From Stomoxys calcitrans (taxonomy: Eukaryota; Arthropoda; Insecta; Diptera; Muscidae): a stretch of DNA of 64,000 bases. Below the pieces are notes generated by a model. It made no database searches, had not been told where the DNA came from, and saw nothing but the letters and a program-made list of their open reading frames with translations. The stretch is taken from assembly GCF_963082655.1 (NCBI RefSeq), contig NC_081554.1:126393453-126457452 (forward strand). Direction: 5' to 3'. Both the position numbers and the translations under genes were made by a program. Position 1 is the first letter of the stretch. Every line of letters begins with the position of its first letter. Shown here one piece after another: positions 33,147 to 42,620 of this stretch.

Positions 33147-34665
33147 AAAGAGTCTAATATCTTAAACCGCCAGAAAATAGAAACTCCAATAAGGGGGAAA
33201 TCGTAATTCATAAGAAAATAGATCTAGTATTTTCGGAAAAAATTGTAAAACATTAGAGACGACAAAAACTGCAATAACTATATTTCCAAATGTGGATATT
33301 CCTTTTCACTATTTATAAGCCTGGACAGAACCCAAAATGCCTAATTATTAAATAAAACTATATGACATTAACTTATCGATGCCTACACTATTCTTATGTC
33401 CTATTACAAAAAAATATCTTTAACTTATAGACAGCTAATTTAACTATTACCAATATAGAAATTTTGGTCCTAGCACCTGTCTTTCTACTACCTGGCTTTA
33501 ATAAATTTAGATCTAATTAGTCTAATTTATCGTCTTCAAAAAAAAAATTTAAACGTTATAACGAAATCATAAATCAAAAGAAAAACGTGATGTATAAGGA
33601 AACCGCTATTTCCAAGTTATTCGAATAGAAATTTATCACTTCTATTAAAAAAAAAATCTCAAAAAGAAATTGAAAAATTTAAGTCAAAAGAAAACTACAT
33701 GTATTTCCAAAAAAAATGGTTTTGACCATGATCTCTTAAAGTACTAATATATGCATGTCACTTCCATGCATTAATGCTTCAATATCCTTCGGTGTTGTAA
33801 TTCTTCTTTCTCTATACAACCATATCTATTTTTGAGTATTTTTTACGTATAATATATTACTTTCTTTATTTCTTTTGTTTCATATGTCTGTGAATAATTA
33901 ATATTAATAGTTTTTTTTTTACTTTCTTATTTTTCAGATAATATATGCGTATGCGGTTGAGCTTCTGTAGTTGCTTTATAAAGAGGAGATTGTATATAAT
34001 GTCAATTTTCTATAATCCATCTTTTTATGCTAACCTCATTCTAACTAAAACTCTAGCAAGTAGAAATCGGCATAAAATAAAACTATATCATATCCATGTA
34101 ACAATTAATAAAGAGATTTATTCATAAATCTGATCAATTGTACCATATGTACTGTATCAAGCATCTTTATATTGGAGCTGGTTCATTCCTCCAAATTCAA
34201 AGACATTCCGTCTTCTTTTTTTTTTTTGCCAAACCACTCGTTGAAGAATTCGGATCGACGAGACAAAACATACACAGACGAAAACTATATCCTATATTCT
34301 AAACCTAGACTAATCTAAAGTCGAATTATTTGACAAGAAGGTCGTCTTAGTTCAGTTAAAGTAGCAAATAATTCATGGACTCAATGGTCTTCAGATTATG
34401 ACTTACTTTACTGGACCAAAACCACGTAGTTGCCAAACAGTTCTCCACTATCTGAGTCTACCCTGTATCACTGTCGCAACACAGGCATGGCTATATAATG
34501 ACCTTCCGGGACTTACAGGTTATCGGGTAAAGTCAAATACTGGATTTGCAGTGGTGTTAAGGGGCAAAATGTTCAATACATAAATACCTAGAAACAATCC
34601 ACTATGTCGAGCGCCATCTTATAATTTGATGTTACCAATTTCTTGGAAACCAAACCATAAGGGCG
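33147..34665 (-). other. 5' leader of LTR element 2
   Basis: About 1.5 kb between PBS and gag, AT-rich, without a credible ORF. It holds the motif at 34476-34512 that is shared with element 3. The ORFs at 33945-34127 and 34398-34583 are on the opposite strand and unsupported. Confidence 0.6.
34476..34512 (-). promoter_or_regulatory. Leader motif shared by elements 2 and 3
   Basis: On the plus strand GCAACACAGGCATGGC is followed by an ATAT-containing spacer and CCTTCCGGGAC. It lies about 155 nt downstream of the PBS in the element's sense. Most of the surrounding leader is diverged, so this short block stands out. Packaging or dimerisation is a guess. Confidence 0.5.
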
Positions 34666-34683
34666 GCCCCACGTTGGGCGCCA
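34666..34683 (-). promoter_or_regulatory. Primer binding site, tRNA-Lys type (element 2)
   Basis: TGGCGCCCAACGTGGGGC on the minus strand, 3 nt (AAT) after the end of the 5' LTR. Confidence 0.95.
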
Positions 34684-34686
34684 ATT

Positions 34687-36841
34687 TGTAAGGGACAAGG
34701 TGTTTTGTAAAGCGGTGGCACTTCTCTGCATATTGCTGCGGCTTGAACTCGCCGGATGTGGGTTCTACTTCCGCTCATATCCTCTTACAAATATTTCAAA
34801 GTGCCATAAGGTGTCAAACAAGGTTGTTCTCCTTAAAAATTTAAACACGAGACACTAGACGGTTACAGTTTGAATTTAAAATTATAAAGAAAACGGACAG
34901 ACATTCTTCAACGAGAGTTTATTCTACAGAACAGCACAGATGTGAAATTGACATTAAGATTGGAATCAGGTGTCGAAGATTCCTTGGGCATCCCACCCAC
35001 GATATAGCCAAGAAGTGACTATCCTAATGAGATGTCTATAGCCCTAAATGTACCTATTAATAAACATCTCCCTTTAATGATGCAAAACTCTCCTCCTTTT
35101 TATACAACTACATACTCAACCTTTGCCTGGGGAAAATCAAAACATTTTTGTTTTAGTCTTTATGATTATTCACATAATTTGTATTAAAAAAAAATGAATT
35201 CATATGAATATGTGAATTCAATGTGTTTATAACATTTTAAACAATAACTTAAAACTAATACTTATATTTAATTATGTAAATTTCTATATATTTTTTTTAA
35301 TTAGTTCTATAGCATGCTCTTTCAATTGAAATAACTAAAAATTGTAGAATTAAATGATCATCGCCCTTACAGGCGAAAAAAAAAACTTGAAATAGTCCTA
35401 AAATTTTGTTTAAATTCAAATTATTTCCTAGCAACTTCTCTATATTATTTTTCTTCTTTCAATCGTAAATTTTTTTTATTTTTATTTTTTTTTAATCGTG
35501 AATTCTTTCTTTTTCTTCTTAGTTACATCAGTCGAAACAATTTAACATTTTTTTGTACATGCATATGTACATATATAATTTTTTTCTTTCTAACTTTATA
35601 TAGTTTCTGTAGTTTTCATTAATTTATTATTTTCTTCCTTTTTATAATATCTTTTATGCTATTGCTTTTTTAAAATACTATTCAAGAAATTTGACCGATA
35701 TGTATTAAAATATTGGTTTCCACGTTTTTCTTACGAATTCCATAAAGTGGGGTTAACAACGTTATGTCACGTGTTCGGTAAGTAATATATATACTTTTTT
35801 TGGAAATTTCATTAATTGAAAAATGGGGTTTTTCCAGGTTTCCTCCTGTTGTGTCTTCTTCTTATTTCGACAGTTCATTCACAATATAGTCATAACCTAC
35901 ATGGTTTTTGTACTCACTATTTCAGGTTCCATAAGTGTGGTGAATAAAAAGAGTCCTCGGGATATGTGGCAGATGGAGCCAGTGGTCGTACACACAGCAC
36001 TCCACGATTTGTTGGTCCAATATATCGGCAAAACCACAATACCCTACATGGTGAAAGTATTCCAGTCCACGTAAATTTATTTAACAAAAGAGAAATTAGT
36101 GGTTCAAATCTTACCCGAGGTATTAAATGAAATAGGTACTGATAATCTCTCCCTGCGGAATGCCAGGGTTTGGGGGTTATGTCTCACAACCGAAATTCAG
36201 ACACGATTTATGTGATCCTGAGATACGAAATTATTACACCAAATTATATGCTAAAACGTTGTAATATAGCTACCTTTTCAAATTCGTTGTAATCACACAA
36301 AAAAATTGATTCACTCACTGAAGAGTTATAATACTCAATAATAAAAATTATCTGACACCAACTTCTCAGAGATCACAAAAGACTGCACCGCACTATGTAT
36401 GACTTAATAATGACATGTGCTCCATTCTCACCTAACCAACTTGGTAGCATGGCACTTTGCCCTTGAAAGATGACGTTGAAAGTCACACATACTTCTAAAC
36501 GTTAAACAAGTACAACAAGGTTCTGACTCCGGAGTCCTAGACAAATCTCATGCAACCCTGTGCTCAAAAGAATCAGTCTAAAATAGTCGGTATCTGTGAT
36601 TGTGCAATCACATACAACGATCACGCCTTGATCCAGGACCAATGCTGATCTCAACTCAAGAAATAAAAATAAATAAATTGAAATCTGAAATCCAAGAAAA
36701 TGTTGGCAACAAGCGTAGTCCATCAACTGACATTCGTTAATGGCCTCCCAAATTCGATGATATCCTAGATGTCAGTCTTGTGCAGGGCATAATGTATGTG
36801 TATTCAACCAGCCTAACTATCGGTTCTTGGCGGCCGTCACA
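34687..36841 (-). repeat. 5' LTR of LTR element 2 (2155 bp)
   Basis: Direct repeat of 25416-27564. It should hold promoter and polyadenylation signals, but I could not place them with confidence. Its outer end abuts the CATT duplication at 36842. Confidence 0.95.
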
Positions 36842-37304
36842 CATTCAATTTAACATTCATATATGGACGAATGTCGTTTTCGATGTTCAGACAGGCAGAA
36901 GCGATTTCATGTCGTTCTTTCTTTCTTCGTTCATATCCTTTTCTGGCCTTTAAAATCCTTTTACTTGTGCCAGGTACGAAATCTTTAAATATTTCCGATC
37001 GGATTCTTTCATAACGCTCCAAACGATCATTATAAGGTATTATGGCTTTGAGTTTTCGTTCATGGTTGTGTGAACAGGTAGGCTTTTGAATATTAATTTG
37101 ACCAGGTGTTCTTTTGGCTGATGTAGGGGTTAAATTGTCAAAATCGGGTTGATTGTCGATTGTATTACCTGTGGTGAGACAATAACTTTGTATATTCAAG
37201 TGTTGTTCATCTGGACACTTTACAGGTGGTTCGGCTTCTACTGAGCTGTCTCTCCGCTCGAACATGTGGGCCCAGTTCGCAGCATGTTCTTTACCTGGTT
37301 TCCC
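36842..37304 (-). pseudogene. pol: Pol of LTR element 3, N-terminal part
   Basis: The frame is open from the slippery site at 37298-37304 (GKPGKEHAANW...) down to element 2. It ends VKLN just before the insertion. The matching position in element 2 Pol is directly upstream of the protease active site. The part includes ERRKKERHEI and IENDIRPYMNV, like element 2 (VGEDIRPYLDV). At the other side of element 2 the frame resumes NGHEFKGLMDSGAS at 25415. The ATG at 37358 lies within gag overlap and is probably not used. Confidence 0.88.
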
Positions 37305-38791
37305 GCGCAGCGAGGACACTTTGGTGAGGTCACGCCGTCGAACCCACATTTGAAACAAAATATTGCCCTTTGTTCAATAGGGCAATCAATAAAAGAATGT
37401 CCAGGTTGCTTGCAATTCCAACAAACTAGTTGTTTGGAATTATGCATCATTGCCTCGACTTCATGTGTGTCTACATTAGGTAGAAATTCGGCTTGCATCT
37501 CATTCACTCTTCTGTAGTTTAGGTGTTGTTGTGGTTGGCAAAAAGATAAGCGTTTTGCTACTGTTCTCTCGGCTCGTTTACATTCTTCCATTAGTTTATC
37601 CAATGACTCAATATTCTTTGGGTATATGAGCTGAATAAGACCATCTTTCAAGTTTTCTTTTATGACTCGAATCATTTCGTATTCCTGTATGGGAAAACGC
37701 ATTTGGTTTCGCAACTTAATAATCTCCGAAATAAAAATATCAGCCGACTCGGATAGCATTTGTCTTCTTTCCATAATTTTCCTTTGAATTTCGAAGTCAC
37801 TTTCGAAATTTCTGAACTTCCGGACAAAATGATATTTAAGTTGTTCCCATTGGCAAAAAGGGTTTTGTTGCCTGAATTCCCACAACCAATCGTGAGCTCG
37901 TCCACTCAGTAAATGGTGGAAACCTTTTACGAATATGTCCCATGGACAATTATAATCAATTCTTAGGGATTCTGCCCTGAAAACAAAATCTTCCACACTC
38001 ACAGATTTTGATGAGCCATCAAACCGAAGTCCCCACTTTTGCAATTGCATTGGTGTGATTGGTTTATAGCCCATGGCAAAATTTTGTGTGTGATTGTAGT
38101 TGTTGGGATGAGGTACATTTCCATATTGGTCATTTTGCCTGTAACTGTTGTCGTATATTGCTCGGTTTGGTAAATAATTTGTGTTATTTGGGTAGAATTG
38201 TTGTTGTCGATATGAAAAATGTTGTTGTTCTTGCTCATGGCGAGTAGACTCATGATCATTATTACGGCTGCTTGGTAAAGGAATATCTCCTCGCTCATCT
38301 AACGAATTTCTAATCGCTCTTGGTATCATAACTGCCAGGTTCTGTTCTATGGAACGCATAATGCTAGCCTGTGCAGCTCCAATAGATGCGTCTACGTAAT
38401 CACGTACGCTTATACCGTCAGTATTTGCTTCACCAGAAGGATTGGCATTCTCAGGTAGAGTAGGCATTCGATTTTGTTGTGACATTCTGGAGAATTCTCT
38501 TCGGATTTCTCGTGCTGTCAGACTGCTGTATTCTGGTGTAGTAATAGACTCTAATGAACTTAAAGAAGATGAGGTATGAGGTCCTAACTGTCTAAGTGAT
38601 TGATTTCGATTTGTCTCGATAACAGTACGATTCGGATCAAATCTATCTGTGTTCCTATTCGGGGTGTTGTTCAGAGAATCTAGATTAACGCTTGTGTTTG
38701 GAATATTATTAAAATTCTGATTTTGTAAATTTCTGTTAGCAATGCGAGCTGAGGATCTAGAGCCTGTTCTTTCTGTCATTCTATAATTCAA
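37238..38791 (-). CDS. gag: Gag of LTR element 3
   Basis: 517 codons from ATG 38791 (a second ATG, MTERTGS, lies four codons later). There is no RING finger. The middle is Asn/Gln-rich. The capsid-like part (LQKWGLRFDGSSKSVSVEDF ... HDWLWEFRQQNP) is close to element 2 Gag. The C-terminus has CWNCKQPGHSFIDC (CCHC) and CFKC...CPRC (C-x2-C-x9-C-x2-C). The ORF is complete and lies upstream of the nested element 2, so Gag could still be made from the 5' LTR. Pol overlaps in the -1 frame by up to 121 nt. Confidence 0.92.
   Translation of the reverse strand: MNYRMTERTGSRSSARIANRNLQNQNFNNIPNTSVNLDSLNNTPNRNTDRFDPNRTVIETNRNQSLRQLGPHTSSSLSSLESITTPEYSSLTAREIRREFSRMSQQNRMPTLPENANPSGEANTDGISVRDYVDASIGAAQASIMRSIEQNLAVMIPRAIRNSLDERGDIPLPSSRNNDHESTRHEQEQQHFSYRQQQFYPNNTNYLPNRAIYDNSYRQNDQYGNVPHPNNYNHTQNFAMGYKPITPMQLQKWGLRFDGSSKSVSVEDFVFRAESLRIDYNCPWDIFVKGFHHLLSGRAHDWLWEFRQQNPFCQWEQLKYHFVRKFRNFESDFEIQRKIMERRQMLSESADIFISEIIKLRNQMRFPIQEYEMIRVIKENLKDGLIQLIYPKNIESLDKLMEECKRAERTVAKRLSFCQPQQHLNYRRVNEMQAEFLPNVDTHEVEAMMHNSKQLVCWNCKQPGHSFIDCPIEQRAIFCFKCGFDGVTSPKCPRCAGNQVKNMLRTGPTCSSGETAQ
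37298..37304 (-). promoter_or_regulatory. Slippery heptamer G GGA AAC for -1 gag-pol frameshift (element 3)
   Basis: Gag-frame codons are GCG GGA AAC, giving the canonical heptamer G GGA AAC, one codon after the last zinc-motif cysteine. This heptamer is a known frameshift site in some retroviruses. The -1 frame runs on into Pol. Confidence 0.75.
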
Positions 38792-39692
38792 AAATATTTA
38801 AACGTTTCCCGCAGGGAACTATTAACTTCGTTTGTATGGCAGTGTAAACATGCAAAAAAAAAATATGTCTGGTTTATTGAAATGGTATTAAGAAATAGGC
38901 CATTTCTATGTGGTAATCAAAATTTTATAATTGAGATATATTCGTTTTTTTATGGAAATTGTTTTAGAATCTTTTAGACAATATACACATATATTATAGT
39001 AAATTAGTATTATACATGTATTCTATAAAAACAACACTAGAAAAAACAAATATGTAGATAGTATTAATTAATTATATATTTTTTTCTTTTTCAGATAAGG
39101 ACAATATACATAGGTGTGATGGCTGAAATCTTGTAACGGATCAAGTGACAATGGAGAATGGTCTAAAAATATGTATTTGGCTTTAAGAATTATTTTCAAT
39201 TTAACACTTTCAAATTAAATTTAAAAAATTACTTTAAGCTGAAATTTAAGATGTAAAGTAACAAATTTCATTCAATTTTCTTCAATAAAAAACAAAGAAA
39301 TCTAATCAGATTTAAGCAAAGATGTCTTATTGGAATTTTGGGATATATTAGCAATTGATCAAAAATCGGTACACTGAAAAAAATTACTTTGTATGGAATA
39401 CCTTCTAAATCGCATCATTCTATTTAAAAACAACAACAAATGTAATATCTAGCTTTATAGCATCAGAGTACATGATTCCTGCCTTCATAACAGTCTGATT
39501 TGATTTAGTTGGCGACTAAATGGTTGGATTAATTCTAATAGTCGTTGCAACACAGGCATGGCAATATTTTGCCTTCCGGGACACCGCTAATAAGAAAAAG
39601 AATCTTTCCCATAAGTTTGGATTATTTATCTTAACAAAATTTTAATTAAATGGATGGTGTTGGGTAGCCAATATGCAATAGTAGTAAAGGCA
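38792..39692 (-). other. 5' leader of LTR element 3
   Basis: About 900 bp, AT-rich, no ORF of note. It carries the motif GCAACACAGGCATGGC...CCTTCCGGGAC at 39547-39582 (plus-strand reading), about 110 nt from the PBS, shared with element 2. Confidence 0.6.
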
Positions 39693-39710
39693 GCCCCACG
39701 TTGGGCGCCA
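39693..39710 (-). promoter_or_regulatory. Primer binding site, tRNA-Lys type (element 3)
   Basis: TGGCGCCCAACGTGGGGC on the minus strand, 3 nt (TTT) after the 5' LTR end. Confidence 0.95.
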
Positions 39711-39713
39711 AAA

Positions 39714-42201
39714 TGTGTCAACCTGGTTGTGCACAGAGACTTTGACTTGGGTTTTGTTATCCCAAATCATAGCCTTTGTGAAGCGGATCCGGTACTTGGG
39801 TGTTGGCTGCGGCTTAGCTCGCCGGATGGGGAGGTTCTTTTCCGCTAACGGCTGTACATTTAAATTTGTACCGGTTTTTCAAAAATTAGTGTTAAAAAAA
39901 AAAGATGGTCAAATATACTGATAAAAAAAATCTGATTAGTGATAATTGTCTGTGGCCCGTTTGTTTAATTCTGATGTGGGTTACATCTTTTCATGGGAGA
40001 GTTTAGATGTTATTTTCTCCCTGGCTGCCCACCCCATATGACTTATTGCCATCCATGGTATTTTCTGCGCCATATTATATTTGAAAATACCCCAAACTTT
40101 AAATTTCCATTTCACATTGAATAACCGTTACATTTTCAGCCTATGGTAAATTATTCAACACATATTAGTTCCTTTTACAAACTACATAACATAAATTATT
40201 TTTTTATTATTATAAAAAAAAATTTTATATAAAAGTTTACATTTGTTTTAATAAATTTTTAAATATTTTAATTGGGCTTAAGGAAATAGATAAGATGTTC
40301 TGTTTTTTTATTATATATATACAAATTTTGTCTCAATAAGGTTTTTCTTTGTTTTAAATATATATATTTTTGTATATTCTTATATATATTGTACATATAT
40401 TAATTAGTTTAATAATGTTTTTTTTTTTTAATTTTTCTCTTCGTTCTGTCCTCTTTTATAATGACTTTTCAAATTTAAATTTTAATTCAAATATAATTAT
40501 TTTTCTTTTCAAATTTGTGATACTTTATATGAATTATATGTGTATGTATTTATGAATATGTATATATATATATATCAACACACCTATGCACAAGTGCACA
40601 CATAAATATGTATATACACATATATAAACATATAATTAATTTTTTTTATTTATTTATTTTAGTGATTAATTTACTTTCGTTTTTTTTTATTGCTTCTGAA
40701 CGTTATTCTTATTCTTACTTTGTACAAACATTTATGTAGTTTTGTAGTTTTTTCTTTTCTATATACCTGTATATATATATATATATTTTTACTTCTTTGA
40801 TAAATATGTTGGCGCCAAATTTGGTTAAGAAATGATAATAATATCGTATACCATTTCTTAAGCAAATTTGGTTTTAATTTCTTTTTTTCTTGATTTTTGT
40901 TAATTCTTCTTTGATTTCTCTCTATAATTTTTTCTTTTTTTACCTTTTTTTAGATCTTTTTAACTTGTTGTACACAATTAAGTTTTGCTTTTCGTTAGAT
41001 CTAGTTTCGTTTCGTTTGTATCTAGTTAGTCAAGTTAGTTAATATATAGGACGGCACAATGGGATAAATGGCATTAACACAATTATGTAAGTAGGTATAC
41101 GAATACTTTCGTGTCTTACTGTGCGAGTGAAATCTTTCGCAATCATTCCAGCTCTGGCTTCAATGCATGCGTCCCACAATGTCATCTGGTCCCACTAACC
41201 ATGTTGAAACTTGGCCCCACTTTCAGAACTGGTCGTACTGTACCGACCAAAAAAAAAACACGTGCGTCGGCCAAATTAGAGATGGCGCACCTATGTTGTC
41301 CCTATGCCAATTAAAAAATATATAGCTATAAGATAATTCGCAAATCCTCAAGACAGAGTACATATTCTAATGACCATGCCTTGTTCTGTCTAACCGAAAA
41401 CGATGTCTTAATCTGCGTTTCACGTGTGCAACCGTTTACATGGAAATTACTGGGAAATAATTGTAGTGACATTTACTGCAACTAGCAACAAAAAGGGTAA
41501 AAAAAAACTTCGTATTTCATGTAAATTACTGCCGAATAATTAGCTATTTAAGCTTACTTAACAATCATGTCACAATTTCTATAAAATTTACACAAAAAAA
41601 AAAAACAAAAATCCGTCAGAATTTCATCGCACATGGTCATTTGGAACAATTCGACTCCCTATACAAAACAACAAGCACGATATACTTTCTTACCTTTGAA
41701 TAATCTTTCAAATCCAAAAAAAAACTTATCGCACATTTGTCAATAATTTAATTAATTCTAACGAAAACTTTTCAATTGAATCACTTATAAAATATCTCTT
41801 CTCAACGTAATATTTAAACACTCCAATTTGGGTGGAGCTAAAACGTGTGAGTTGTATAGATGTCCAAACGAAAAAGAACATGTGCACGCTTACGTTCCCT
41901 CAAATCAGTCACATTTCAGTAAAATGAAATGACTGGAAAAAATATGTCTCTGGAAAAATGATCAAACTCTGACTCTCTCATGGCAACCCCTCTCTCGAAA
42001 GTGATAGTTTGCCAGACCCTGGCCGTTCACATACAACCCTGTTCTGCTGCACAGATGGCAAACCCTGTTGTACGTCCCACGCTCATGTATAGGTTGTGCC
42101 ACTGAAAATCACCATTGTGAATGTCCATAAAATAGAAAATGTCAAAAGAAAATAGAAAGGACACACGAAATGACAACACAACAGATATAGTGGTCGTTAC
42201 A
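39714..42201 (-). repeat. 5' LTR of LTR element 3 (2488 bp)
   Basis: Direct repeat of 18884-21375. The outer end abuts the AAGT duplication at 42202-42205. Confidence 0.93.
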
Positions 42202-42620
42202 AAGTCCAGTTTGGGGAGTGTTTAGGGGACCCCAGAAACGTGGTCCCACATTTGGATATCAGATTCGTATTCTACTCGCAACTATCTTTCATTTGAGTAC
42301 CATATTGCCATGGTCGGTAAATATGTCCGATTAGGGGTGTTTAGGCGGTTGGGGTGGTCCCCCTAGCACTTGATCCGAAAATTGGACATTAGATGCGGTT
42401 TCTTATCCTAAATACCTTTCATTTGAGTCCCATATTGTCGTGATTGGTCTAAATATATGTTTGGTAGGTTTTAGGGTGGGGCAGCCCTCCTAGGTACCCC
42501 ATCCGAAATATTGATCCCAAATTTTTATTTTTATGTTACTATATGAGAGCACAAAAAATTTCGCTTAAATCGCACCACCCATCTCCGAGAACTGGCGTTT
42601 CTGAAAATTAGGGTAAGGGG
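42202..42620. repeat. Degenerate ~125-bp tandem array, right part
   Basis: Continuation of 17580-18883 after LTR element 3, with three more units (TTTGAGTACCATATTGCCATGGTC and similar). It ends near GGGTAAGGGGGAGGG at about 42615, as does the paralog near 58600. Confidence 0.8.

Larger units (their letters stand above)
25416..36841 (-). mobile_element. LTR element 2: intact Ty3/Gypsy retrotransposon nested in element 3
   Basis: An 11,426-bp insertion bounded by TGTAAGGGAC...GGCCGTCACA, with the 4-bp duplication CATT at 25412-25415 and 36842-36845. The minus-strand order is 5' LTR (34687-36841), PBS, 1.5-kb leader, gag (33146-31443), pol (to 28120), a 0.55-kb 3' region and the 3' LTR (25416-27564). 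Gag and Pol are open and complete and the LTRs are almost identical (the length difference is one 6-bp T-rich indel), so this copy may be active. Its proteins resemble those of element 3 more than those of element 1. Confidence 0.95.
18884..42201 (-). mobile_element. LTR element 3: Ty3/Gypsy retrotransposon, host of element 2
   Basis: The element is bounded by TGTGTCAACC...GTCGTTACA and flanked by the 4-bp duplication AAGT (18880-18883 and 42202-42205). Without the nested element 2 it is about 11.9 kb. The minus-strand order is 5' LTR (39714-42201), PBS, leader, gag (38791-37238), pol in the -1 frame (37304 to 22425, split by element 2), a 1.05-kb 3' region and the 3' LTR (18884-21375). The two LTRs differ visibly only in homopolymer lengths, so the insertion is young. 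Gag and Pol would be open throughout if the nested element were absent. No env ORF is seen. Confidence 0.93.
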
